Origin: Rhizobium vallis
GTDB taxonomy: Bacteria; Pseudomonadota; Alphaproteobacteria; Rhizobiales; Rhizobiaceae
Direction: 5' to 3'
DNA length: 64,000 nt
Assembly: GCF_003985155.1 (NCBI RefSeq)
Contig: NZ_ML133692.1
Location: 186,001-250,000, forward strand
Under the pieces are notes generated by a model. The model saw only the letters and a list, made by a program, of their open reading frames with translations. It ran no database searches and was not told where the DNA came from. Positions 35,241 to 42,835 of this stretch are shown here, in pieces. Both the position numbers and the translations under genes were made by a program. How positions within the stretch are numbered: the stretch's first letter is position 1; each line of letters opens with the position of its first letter.

Positions 35241-35366
35241 TCAGCCCTGACGAGCCTTGTAGCGCGGGTTCAGCTTGTTGATGATGTAGATGCGGCCCTT
35301 GCGGCGAACCAGACGGTTGTCACGGTGGCGAGCCTTGAGCGACTTGAGCGAATTCTTGATCTTCAT
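35241..35366 (-). CDS. rpmJ: Ribosomal protein L36, zinc-independent form
   Basis: A 41-residue basic protein, MKIKNSLKSLKARHRDNR and onward, ending in NPRYKARQG. It lacks the zinc-binding cysteines of the classical 37-38 residue L36 and so is of the YkgO type. It has its own short upstream region next to the purEK terminator. It is too short for many gene-finding cut-offs but unmistakable by sequence. Confidence 0.95.
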   Translation of the reverse strand: MKIKNSLKSLKARHRDNRLVRRKGRIYIINKLNPRYKARQG

Positions 35367-35423
35367 TTTTCTGATCCGCGATGTTGATGGGGGAATTCAC
35401 ATTCGCCCGTATCTTTAACAATC

Positions 35424-35447
35424 AAAAGCGCGCCATCGGGGCGCGCT
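35424..35447 (-). terminator. Terminator after purEK
   Basis: A perfect 8-bp stem (35427-35434 with 35440-35447, AGCGCGCC) runs into TTTT on the minus strand. It lies about 85 bases downstream of the purK stop and separates it from rpmJ. Confidence 0.7.
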
Positions 35448-35531
35448 CTTTAGGTGGGGGTGCAGATACCCCGTCACCCACACCATGTCAACCGTATGAA
35501 GGTGTTTTTCCCGGGGCTTGTCCGCGTTTTC

Positions 35532-36608
35532 TCACGGTGAAATCGGCGATTTCGGCGTCAACGTGGTGACATGACCCATCTTGCGGCCAGGACGCCATTC
35601 GCTCTTGCCGTAGAGATGAACCAGCGTGTCGGCACGTCGCAGCCAGTCGGGAACAGCGAGGATGTCGTCGCCGATCAGGTTCTGCATGACGCAGTCGGAG
35701 TGGCGCTCGGCATTGCCGAGCGGCAGGCCGGCGACGGCGCGGATATGTTGTTCGAACTGGCTGACGACGCAGGCGGCCTCTGTCCAATGGCCGGAATTGT
35801 GCACGCGCGGAGCCATCTCGTTGGCGATGAGGCTGCCATCTGCGAGCACGAAGAATTCGATGCCGATGACGCCGACATAGTTCAACGCGGCGAGGATCTT
35901 TTCGGCCGATCGGCGCGCGGCGTCGGCCGTCGCCGGAGGGATCGCGGCTGGAACCGTCGAAGTGTGGAGGATGCCGTTGCGATGGACGTTCTCGGCGGGA
36001 TCGAAGCAGACGACCGCGCCGTCCGTGGCGCGCGCGGCGATGATCGAAACCTCGCGCTCGAAGGCGATGAAGCTTTCAAGGATGAGCGGCACGCCGCCGA
36101 GCGCGGCGTAGGCGCCGTCAGGACTATCGGCTGCCGAGCGGAAAACCTTCTGTCCCTTGCCGTCATAACCGAGACGGCGGGTCTTCAGCACGCCCTGGCC
36201 GCCGAAATCCTGTAGTGCCGCTTCGAGCTCGGCCTGACTGTCGATTGCGTGAAAGCGGGCAGTTGATATGCCGCAGCCATTGAGGAAGCGTTTTTCGACG
36301 AGCCTGTCTTGGGCCGCCTCCAGCGCCTTCGCAGGCGGGTAGACGGGAACGCGCGCAGCGAGCGTCTCGGCGGCCGCAACGGGCACATTCTCGAATTCGT
36401 AGGTGACGAGATCGCAGGCGGCCGCGAGTTCGGAAAGCGCTGCCGGATCGTCATAGGCGGCGACGATCTGCCGGTTGGCGAGCTGGGCGGCGGGGCAATC
36501 GGCCTGCGGCTCGAGGATGATGATGCGGAAATTCAGCCGGGCGGCGGCAATGGCCAGCATGCGGCCGAGCTGGCCGCCGCCGATAATGCCGATCGTTGCT
36601 GCGCTCAT
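35532..36608 (-). CDS. purK: 5-(carboxyamino)imidazole ribonucleotide synthase
   Basis: Carboxylates aminoimidazole ribonucleotide with bicarbonate and ATP in purine synthesis. The 358 residues begin IGIIGGGQLGRMLAIAAARL and carry the ATP-grasp domain (GVLKTRRLGYDGKGQ, then EFFVLADGSLIANEMAPRVHNSGHW). The start overlaps the purE stop by ATGA (36605-36608), so translation is coupled. Length is typical. Confidence 0.96.
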   Translation of the reverse strand: MSAATIGIIGGGQLGRMLAIAAARLNFRIIILEPQADCPAAQLANRQIVAAYDDPAALSELAAACDLVTYEFENVPVAAAETLAARVPVYPPAKALEAAQDRLVEKRFLNGCGISTARFHAIDSQAELEAALQDFGGQGVLKTRRLGYDGKGQKVFRSAADSPDGAYAALGGVPLILESFIAFEREVSIIAARATDGAVVCFDPAENVHRNGILHTSTVPAAIPPATADAARRSAEKILAALNYVGVIGIEFFVLADGSLIANEMAPRVHNSGHWTEAACVVSQFEQHIRAVAGLPLGNAERHSDCVMQNLIGDDILAVPDWLRRADTLVHLYGKSEWRPGRKMGHVTTLTPKSPISP

Positions 36609-37111
36609 AGGTCGTCCATCGGGTATTCGGCGACGGCAGCACTCTGGCGTTCGCGCCATTCGTCGAGCCGGTCGGCGATTTCCTCGTCGGAGAGGGCAAG
36701 CACGGCGGCGGCGAGAAGGGCGGCGTTGACCGCGCCCGCCTTGCCGATGGCGAGTGTTCCCACAGGAATGCCCGCCGGCATCTGCACGATGGAAAGAAGA
36801 CTATCCTGGCCGGACAGGGCTTTCGACTGGACCGGTACGCCGAAGACCGGCAGCGGCGTCATCGATGCGGCCATGCCCGGCAGGTGGGCGGCGCCGCCGG
36901 CGCCGGCGATGATGACCTTGAAACCTTCGGCACGTGCGCCCTTGGCGAAATTGACCAGCCTGTCGGGTGTGCGGTGAGCCGAAATGATGCGGGCATCATA
37001 AGGGATCTCCAGCGCTTCCAGCGTGTCGGCGGCGTTCTTCATGGTCTCCCAGTCGGACTGGCTGCCCATGATAATGGCGACGGGCGGTCTGTCTGTCATC
37101 TCTATGGTCAT
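36605..37111 (-). CDS. purE: N5-carboxyaminoimidazole ribonucleotide mutase
   Basis: Converts N5-CAIR to CAIR, the step after PurK. The 168 residues include the class I PurE motifs IMGSQSDWETM, IISAHRTPDR and AGAGGAAHLPGM. An in-frame ATG four codons downstream is an alternative start. It leads the purEK operon and lies 5 bases downstream of the small DUF465 gene on the same strand. Confidence 0.96.
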   Translation of the reverse strand: MTIEMTDRPPVAIIMGSQSDWETMKNAADTLEALEIPYDARIISAHRTPDRLVNFAKGARAEGFKVIIAGAGGAAHLPGMAASMTPLPVFGVPVQSKALSGQDSLLSIVQMPAGIPVGTLAIGKAGAVNAALLAAAVLALSDEEIADRLDEWRERQSAAVAEYPMDDL

Positions 37112-37116
37112 TCCTC

Positions 37117-37326
37117 TCAGGCGATGATGTCAGGGATGATCTGATCTTCCAGCTTGGAGAGCTTGTCCTTGATAACAAGCTTCTTCTTCTTCATGCGCTG
37201 GACCCGCAGCGCGTCGCATCCCGTCTGGATCATGGCATTGATCGCGGCGTCGAAATCCTCGTGCTCCTGGCGCAGACGCGCCACCATGAGCCTGATATCC
37301 GCCTGTTCCTGATCGGCCATATGCAT
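37117..37326 (-). CDS. DUF465 (YdcH-like) small protein
   Basis: A 69-residue, helical, charged protein (RLRQEHEDFDAAINAMI, then VQRMKKKKLVIKDKLSKLED). The MKKKKL-x-x-KDK-x-x-LE pattern is the YdcH/DUF465 hallmark. Function is not established. It ends 5 bases before purE and may be co-transcribed with purEK. A start at the third codon (ATG 37320) is equally good. Confidence 0.85.
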   Translation of the reverse strand: MHMADQEQADIRLMVARLRQEHEDFDAAINAMIQTGCDALRVQRMKKKKLVIKDKLSKLEDQIIPDIIA

Positions 37327-37548
37327 TCCCCGTTATCGTCCTCGGATCTTGTCCGATCTGCCGATGATTTCCGCAAGCTCCTATCACCAAATACGGGTAA
37401 CGGCTAGTTAGTCTTGATCATGAATTTGCCATCTAGTCTTCATCTTTTGGCCTTCGACAAGCCTTCAAAAATGTGTCACAGTCCCGCGGTTGACACCTTG
37501 TTCCCCGACGACGATGGCCGGGGAAAGGTAAGAGGAAGGAAGGGTCAA

Positions 37549-37722
37549 ATGACAGTTCAAGCTCATCTTGAATCACTCGAGAAAAAGCATGTAGCACTCG
37601 AGGAGGAGTTGCACGCGCTCAGAACAGCTCCCTCTATCTCCGATACCGAAATTGCCGAATGCAAGCGCCGCAAGTTGCGCATCAAGGACGAGATTCAGCG
37701 TCTCAAGTCATCCGTCCACTAA
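37549..37722 (+). CDS. Second DUF465 (YdcH-like) small protein
   Basis: A 57-residue helical protein (HLESLEKKHVALEEELHAL, then ECKRRKLRIKDEIQRLK). It shares the KRRKLRIKDE-type ending with the gene at 37117 and is divergent from it. ATG 37549 is preceded by a purine-rich GAGGAAGGAAGGG, a strong ribosome site. The frame is open to 37414 but that extension is not coding-like. Confidence 0.82.
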   Translation: MTVQAHLESLEKKHVALEEELHALRTAPSISDTEIAECKRRKLRIKDEIQRLKSSVH

Positions 37723-37922
37723 TCCTCCCAAGAGATCCTGGTGGATCATCTTGCGTTAGAAGAGGTAAATCCATCCATTCCGCCTGAAATCAGCAAGATC
37801 CGGTGATCTCATACCAGATTTGCGCCAGCCCGATGCTTGAGGCATTGTGGCTGGCGCTTTCGCGAGGGGCATCTTCAAAAGATTTATCTGATCCGCATCG
37901 TGTCCCACGGTGGGTACACATA
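37723..37922 (+). ncRNA. Intergenic region with terminator-like hairpin, possible small RNA or long 3' UTR
   Basis: The 200-bp gap after the second DUF465 gene holds GATCC/GGATC (about 37735-37748). A 9-bp perfect outer stem also lies there (37822-37830 with 37849-37857, GCGCCAGCC), with an inner GATGC/GCAT pairing, followed by TTTCGCG. This could end a long 3' UTR or a small RNA. No RNA family is recognised. Confidence 0.3.
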
Positions 37923-38183
37923 TTAGGCCCAGAACTGATCCAGCCATAGATTGAGCTTATCGAAGCCGCGGTTGTTGACCGTGTAGATGCGCCTCGTGCC
38001 TTCCGAGGTTACCGAGACCAGATTGCTGTCGAGCAGCGCCTTCAGGTGTTGCGAGACAGCGGGGCGGCTGATCGGCAGGCCTTCGGCGAGCTCGTTGACC
38101 GTCCTTGGAGCGCGACGTAATTCCTCCAGCAGAAACCGCCGGTTCGGATCAGCAATCGCAGAGAAAGGGTCCGTGTTCGACAT
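37923..38183 (-). CDS. ArsR family transcriptional regulator
   Basis: An 86-residue winged-helix repressor: DPFSAIADPNRRFLLEELRR, then ELAEGLPISRPAVSQHLKALLDSNLV, then the wing SEGTRRIYTVN. No cysteine pair of metal-sensing ArsR/SmtB proteins is present, so it probably senses something other than thiophilic metals, or nothing small. It lies 70 bases downstream of a TSUP carrier gene on the same strand and may regulate it. Confidence 0.9.
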   Translation of the reverse strand: MSNTDPFSAIADPNRRFLLEELRRAPRTVNELAEGLPISRPAVSQHLKALLDSNLVSVTSEGTRRIYTVNNRGFDKLNLWLDQFWA

Positions 38184-38253
38184 GCCGGGAAAGCTACGTC
38201 AAACCGGCCGTTCCAGCAAGGAAATTGTGCATTGCAGCGTAAGGAGGTCTTTA

Positions 38254-39018
38254 TCAGCCGCCAAGGCCCTCGCGCACGATCAGCAAGGCGGCGATCAGCG
38301 CCATGGCATACATGAAAGGATAGAAGATCGCCGGCTTCATGCGCCGCACGCACCAGGCGCCGGCAAGCGTGGCGAGCGGCGCGAAGGGCAGGAGCGTTGC
38401 GGAGGTCGCGAGATTCTGCGTGTCGAGCTGGCCGAGTGCGAAATAGGGGATCAGCTTGATGGCGTTGAGGATTGCGAAGAAGCGCACGCTGGTGCCGGTA
38501 TATTCGCGCGGCTGCAGCTTGAGCGGCAGGGCGTAGAACTGGAAGGGGGCGCCGCCGGCATGGGCGACGAAGCTGCCGTAGCCCGAGAACGTGCCCCAGA
38601 GACTGGCGGCGACCGGCCGCTGGCCGCGCGGCGGGAACACCTTGCCGGCGCCGGGACCGAAATTGTTCCAGAAATAGCGCAGGCAGAAGAGGATGGTTAC
38701 CGCGCCGATGACGATGCGCAGTATATTACCCGGAACGAGCGCCGAGGTCGCCCAGCCGAGCCCGATACCGAAGATCGCGCCCGGCAGCATGATCTTCAAC
38801 GTGGCCCAGTCGCCGTGCCTGCGCCATATGACGAGCGAGATCATGTCCATAAAGACCAGGATCGGCAACAGGATCGCCGCCGCTTCGACCGGTGAGACGA
38901 CAAGGGCAAGAAAGGGCAATCCGATCAGCGACAAAGCGTCGCCCATCCCGCCTTTTGCAAGACCCACCAGCAGAACGGCAGGTACGGCAGCGTAGTAGAA
39001 TGATAAGTCCTGCGGCAT
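38254..39018 (-). CDS. TSUP (TauE/SafE) family membrane carrier
   Basis: A 254-residue inner membrane protein with about seven to eight hydrophobic segments. The N-terminal repeat signature is GLAKGGMGDALSLIGLPFLALVV and the mirrored half is SGYGSFVAHAGGAPFQFYAL. The family moves sulfite, sulfonates or other small organic anions. ATG 39018 has GGAGGA ten bases upstream. An ArsR-type regulator follows on the same strand. Confidence 0.88.
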   Translation of the reverse strand: MPQDLSFYYAAVPAVLLVGLAKGGMGDALSLIGLPFLALVVSPVEAAAILLPILVFMDMISLVIWRRHGDWATLKIMLPGAIFGIGLGWATSALVPGNILRIVIGAVTILFCLRYFWNNFGPGAGKVFPPRGQRPVAASLWGTFSGYGSFVAHAGGAPFQFYALPLKLQPREYTGTSVRFFAILNAIKLIPYFALGQLDTQNLATSATLLPFAPLATLAGAWCVRRMKPAIFYPFMYAMALIAALLIVREGLGG

Positions 39019-39125
39019 GGTTTCGACGTCCTCCTCTTGCAAGCCTCCTCTATCGGAACTACTCACACAAAACGAGCGCGGATCCGCCCTTTCGATGGGG
39101 AATTCGCAGGAAACGGAAAGACCTC

Positions 39126-39779
39126 ATGACCGAACCGGAAAACCGCTGCCGCCTTGTGCTTATCGCACCCGAGATCGCCGATGCCGACGAGCAGGCAAAG
39201 ATCGTCACCGATGCCCTGAAAGGCGGCGACGTCGCTTCGGTGATCTTGCCGCAATACGGGCTCGACGACGGCGCCTTCCAGAAACATGCCGAGAAATTGG
39301 TGCCGTTGATCCAGGATGCCGGGGCTGCGGCGCTGATTGCGGGCGACAGCCGCGTGGCCGGCCGGGCCAAGGCCGACGGCCTGCACCTTTCCGGAAACGC
39401 GGAGGCGCTTTCGGAAGCGATCGACAAACACGCGCCGAAGCTGATCGTCGGCGGCGGCAATGCGGCCGACCGGCATCATGCGCTGGAGATCGGGGAAGTC
39501 AGGCCGGATTATATCTTCTTCGGCAAGCTCGACGGCGATATCAAACCTGAGGCGCATCCGAAGAACCTTGCGCTCGGGGAATGGTGGGCCTCGATGATCG
39601 AGATTCCCTGCATCGTCATGGGCGGCACCGATCCGGCCTCAGCGCTTGCGGTTGCCGAGACCGGAGCCGAGTTCGTGGCGCTGCGGCTGGCGGTCTTCGG
39701 CGAGCCCGGCCGGGCACCCTCCGTCGTTGCCGAAATCAACGCGATGCTTGACGAAAAAGCGCCACGGTTTGAGGATTGA
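39126..39779 (+). CDS. Thiamine phosphate synthase-like protein
   Basis: A 217-residue TIM-barrel protein related to ThiE. It shows AALIAGDSRVAGRAKADGLHL, then LIVGGGNAADRHHALEIGE, then FFGKLDGD, and IPCIVMGGTDPASALAVAETGAEFVALR. These resemble the ThiE pyrophosphate-binding loops, although the classic DGVHLGQ motif is changed to DGLHLSG. No other thiamine gene is adjacent, so a true ThiE activity is uncertain. ATG 39126 has GGAAAG upstream. Confidence 0.75.
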   Translation: MTEPENRCRLVLIAPEIADADEQAKIVTDALKGGDVASVILPQYGLDDGAFQKHAEKLVPLIQDAGAAALIAGDSRVAGRAKADGLHLSGNAEALSEAIDKHAPKLIVGGGNAADRHHALEIGEVRPDYIFFGKLDGDIKPEAHPKNLALGEWWASMIEIPCIVMGGTDPASALAVAETGAEFVALRLAVFGEPGRAPSVVAEINAMLDEKAPRFED

Positions 39780-39789
39780 AATCGCGCTC

Positions 39790-40872
39790 ATGCCGATCCC
39801 GCCCGCTCGCCTCTTGAATTATTTCCTCGCCAGCCTGGCCATCTTCATCGCGGCCGGGCCGGATATTGTCGTGGCCCAGGCGCCCGACAGCGTCATCAGC
39901 CAGCCGGGCACGGCGCCGGCTGCGACCTTCCGCACCGACCGGCTTGGCGACGAAGACGTGAAACCCTCCGATGGCGTCGGCGTGTTCGATCGCATGGGAG
40001 CGAAGCTACCCGACCTGCCGCCGGAGAAGGATTACAAGGGGCCGATTGACGAGGCCTACGGCGCCTATCAGCGCGGCTATTATCTGACCGCCATGGATAA
40101 GGCGCTGCCACGCGCCCAGCTCGGCGATCCGGCGGCGCAGACGCTGATCGGCGAAATCCTTTCACAGGGCCTCGGGGTCAAGAAGGATGTGAAGAACGCC
40201 GCCTTCTGGTACGGCAAGGCCGCCGAGGGCGGCGATGCGGCGGCGATGTTCAAGTACGCGTTGATGCTGATGGAAGGCGAGGGCGTCCCGCGCGACAAGG
40301 CAAAGGCCGACGACTACATGCGCAAGGCGGCCGAAGCCGGCAATTCCTCGGCGGAATTCAACTGGGCGCAGATTCTCGTCGCCGACAATCCCGGAGAAAA
40401 GGGCTTGAAGCTCGCGCTGCCCTTCTACGAGAAATCGGCCGAGCAGGGCGTTGCGGATTCGCAATATGCCGTTGCTGAGATCTATGCGTCGCTGAAGGAC
40501 CTACCGGAGGAAAAGAAGCAGCTCGCCCGCGAATGGTTGGTGCGTGCGGCGCGCGCCGGTTTCGATACTGCCCAGCTCGATCTGGGGATCTGGCTCGTCA
40601 ACGGCGTCGGCGGACCGAAGGATTATGTCAAGGGTTTCGAATGGCTGAAACTTGCCGCCAATGGCGGCAATGTCGTCGCGCAGAACAAGCTCGCCCATCT
40701 CTATATCAACGCCATCGGCACGCCGCCCAATCCGGTCGAGGCGGCGAAATGGTACGTGCTGTCGCGCCGGGCCGGTCTCGCCGATCCGTCGCTCGAGGAT
40801 TTCTATCTCGGCATAGAAGACAATCAGCAGAAGGCTGCGATCGATGCGGCCAACAAGTTCCGACGGCGATAG
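39790..40872 (+). CDS. Secreted Sel1-repeat (SLR) protein
   Basis: A 360-residue protein with a signal peptide (FLASLAIFIAAGPDIVVAQA). About six Sel1-like helical repeats follow, for example AAQTLIGEILSQGLGVKKDVK, AAMFKYALMLMEGEGVPRDKA and AQLDLGIWLVNGVGGPKDYV. Such repeats mediate protein contacts; rhizobial ExoR is a smaller relative in style. It begins 10 bases after the ThiE-like gene, so they may be one operon. Specific partners are unknown. Confidence 0.87.
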   Translation: MPIPPARLLNYFLASLAIFIAAGPDIVVAQAPDSVISQPGTAPAATFRTDRLGDEDVKPSDGVGVFDRMGAKLPDLPPEKDYKGPIDEAYGAYQRGYYLTAMDKALPRAQLGDPAAQTLIGEILSQGLGVKKDVKNAAFWYGKAAEGGDAAAMFKYALMLMEGEGVPRDKAKADDYMRKAAEAGNSSAEFNWAQILVADNPGEKGLKLALPFYEKSAEQGVADSQYAVAEIYASLKDLPEEKKQLAREWLVRAARAGFDTAQLDLGIWLVNGVGGPKDYVKGFEWLKLAANGGNVVAQNKLAHLYINAIGTPPNPVEAAKWYVLSRRAGLADPSLEDFYLGIEDNQQKAAIDAANKFRRR

Positions 40873-41135
40873 CGGCGGCTCGCTCCAATCTGGTGCCCTG
40901 CAGCAAGGATCTGAGGGGGGGCAGGCTATCGAGGTCGATAAGTAGTTGATGCTGCTCAGGCCTGGGCGCTCTTCGAATTAGTCCGGCCTGCTCCAGGCTG
41001 CGCCGACGTCTGGCCGAGAATGACCTGACGCCTTGGCGCAAGGACATTTGGTGCATTCCCCATAGCCGATCAGGTGGGCCTTATGGCCGCGCCTTCGAAT
41101 CTGATTGATCCACTCTGCGTTCGGAGAATATCGCG
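40873..41135. other. Gap between the Sel1 gene and the ABC exporter gene
   Basis: 263 bp without a recognised gene. It includes a G-run (40914-40920). On the minus strand two open frames are translatable (ending 40978 and within the Sel1 gene), one with the cysteine cluster ECTKCPCAK. Neither resembles a family I know. The region may be the degraded edge of an insertion that brought in the ABC gene. Confidence 0.4.
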
Positions 41136-42827
41136 ATGTTCCAGATTCTACGGTCGCTTCTCTATGTTTACTGGCGTAGCGCTCGCTGGACAATCGTCAG
41201 CGTCGTGGCGATAACGCTCGTGGGAGCCGTTGCCGCGATCGCCGCACCCTATTTCTTCTCGCGGGCGATCGACGAGCTAGCGAGCGATACGGACCGGCGG
41301 AATGCAATCCGAATCCTCGTCCTCTATGCGCTGTTAGCCGGCGTTGCGACCGCATTCAGTCAGGCTGCCCGCTTTCTGACTTTCCTTTGCGCCGAACGAT
41401 TGTCTTTCATCGCGAACTCGGCATTCTTCGCGCGTCTTCTGCGTAAGACGCAGGACTTCTTCCTGGTACACAACGCTGTCGAAATTGGAAATGCCAGGCA
41501 GCAAGGTACCGAGACCCTTAACATCGTGACACAGCTCGCTATCGGCGGCATCCTTCCCGGAGCTGTTCAGATTGCATTCAGCACGGTTCTACTCGGTGGT
41601 CTGATTAGCTGGGAAATCGCCGCGATTGTCTTCATTTACGGCGCGATCATAGTTGGCGTCGAATACTTTCGCATCGGCTTGGTCACGCCTTTTCTGGACG
41701 CGGCGATGGACCGGAGCCAGGAGAACGCCCGCTTCGTCGGCAACGCGATCACGCTCATCGACACTCTGCGGCAGACTCGCGGAGAGCCTTGGATTACGGA
41801 GCGTTTCGCAAGGAGCGTCAGCGACGCTTTTGCGAATTGGCGACGCTACTCTCTTGCCAGCAGCGCATTTTGCGGGGTGCTGGGCGTTGCGGCAACGCTT
41901 CAGCTTGCCGTGACATTTTTGATCCTCTTGCCCCGCTACGAAGCTGGAATTCTGTCCATCGGAAGTATCGTGCTTTTCAACATCCTCCTTGTCCAACTTA
42001 GCGAACCTTTCCACCTGATTGGAATGGCGATCAAAGAAACCGTGGAGGCAACGGCACGGTTTCGTCCGCTTGCTGCGATGTGGGGCGCGCCAGAAGAGCA
42101 AGACCCGGATGATCCGGCACCCTATCGCCTTTCGCGAGGGGATGTGGCCTTCGAGAACGTCAGTTTTCACTATCCGGATGGGCGGGGGGTCTCCGCGCTT
42201 TCATTCACCGTACAGCGCGGTACCCCGACCTTCATAATCGGCGAAACGGGATCAGGAAAATCGACCGTGCTGAAAATGCTGTTAAAGGCGCTGCGCCCTG
42301 CAAAGGGCCGTATTCTGGCCGATGGCGTAGACCTCGCCCGCATTGCAGGCGACGATTGGTTTGCGCATGTCGGCGTCGTGCCCCAGGACGTCGCGCTCCT
42401 GAACGACACGATATCCGCAAACATTATGCTCGGCCGCCCGTTTGACTCGGCGCGGTTACGAAAGGCCGCGATGCAGGCGTCCATCCTGTCGCGCATCGAA
42501 GCCATGCCCGACGGGTTCGACGCCGTGGTGGGAGAACGAGGCCTGAAGCTGTCGGGCGGGGAACGCCAGCGCATTGCGATCGCCCGCGCTCTTTATAGCG
42601 AGCCGGCGGTTCTGATTCTCGATGAGGCAAGTTCCGCTCTGGATGACGATACCGAGCGGCAGATCATGGATGGCCTTCGAGATCTCGCAGGCGATCTAAC
42701 GATCATAGCGGTGACGCATCGCACCTCGATGATCCGGCCGGGAGATCAGGTGATTCGACTACCACCACCCCATTGCGCTGATCTCGATGAACCGGATACC
42801 GCAAAGACGGGTTTGGAATTGCCCTAA
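41136..42827 (+). CDS. ABC exporter, fused membrane and ATPase domains
   Basis: A 563-residue half-transporter of the type IV exporter fold. Six membrane segments fill about residues 15-310. The ATPase domain has Walker A GETGSGKST, Q-loop VVPQDVAL, signature LSGGERQRIA, Walker B VLILDEASSALDD and the switch His in VTHRTS. All catalytic residues are intact. Third-position base use looks less GC-rich than in the flanking genes, which suggests transfer. No partner substrate gene is visible. The substrate could be a lipid, drug or peptide. Confidence 0.9.
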   Translation: MFQILRSLLYVYWRSARWTIVSVVAITLVGAVAAIAAPYFFSRAIDELASDTDRRNAIRILVLYALLAGVATAFSQAARFLTFLCAERLSFIANSAFFARLLRKTQDFFLVHNAVEIGNARQQGTETLNIVTQLAIGGILPGAVQIAFSTVLLGGLISWEIAAIVFIYGAIIVGVEYFRIGLVTPFLDAAMDRSQENARFVGNAITLIDTLRQTRGEPWITERFARSVSDAFANWRRYSLASSAFCGVLGVAATLQLAVTFLILLPRYEAGILSIGSIVLFNILLVQLSEPFHLIGMAIKETVEATARFRPLAAMWGAPEEQDPDDPAPYRLSRGDVAFENVSFHYPDGRGVSALSFTVQRGTPTFIIGETGSGKSTVLKMLLKALRPAKGRILADGVDLARIAGDDWFAHVGVVPQDVALLNDTISANIMLGRPFDSARLRKAAMQASILSRIEAMPDGFDAVVGERGLKLSGGERQRIAIARALYSEPAVLILDEASSALDDDTERQIMDGLRDLAGDLTIIAVTHRTSMIRPGDQVIRLPPPHCADLDEPDTAKTGLELP

Positions 42828-42835
42828 AGCGTCGC

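Noticed and set aside
40978..41193. Minus-strand frame with a cysteine cluster upstream of the ABC gene, as a peptide precursor
   Set aside because: It runs opposite to the exporter, has no ribosome site, and overlaps the start of the ABC gene; kept only as part of the spacer note.
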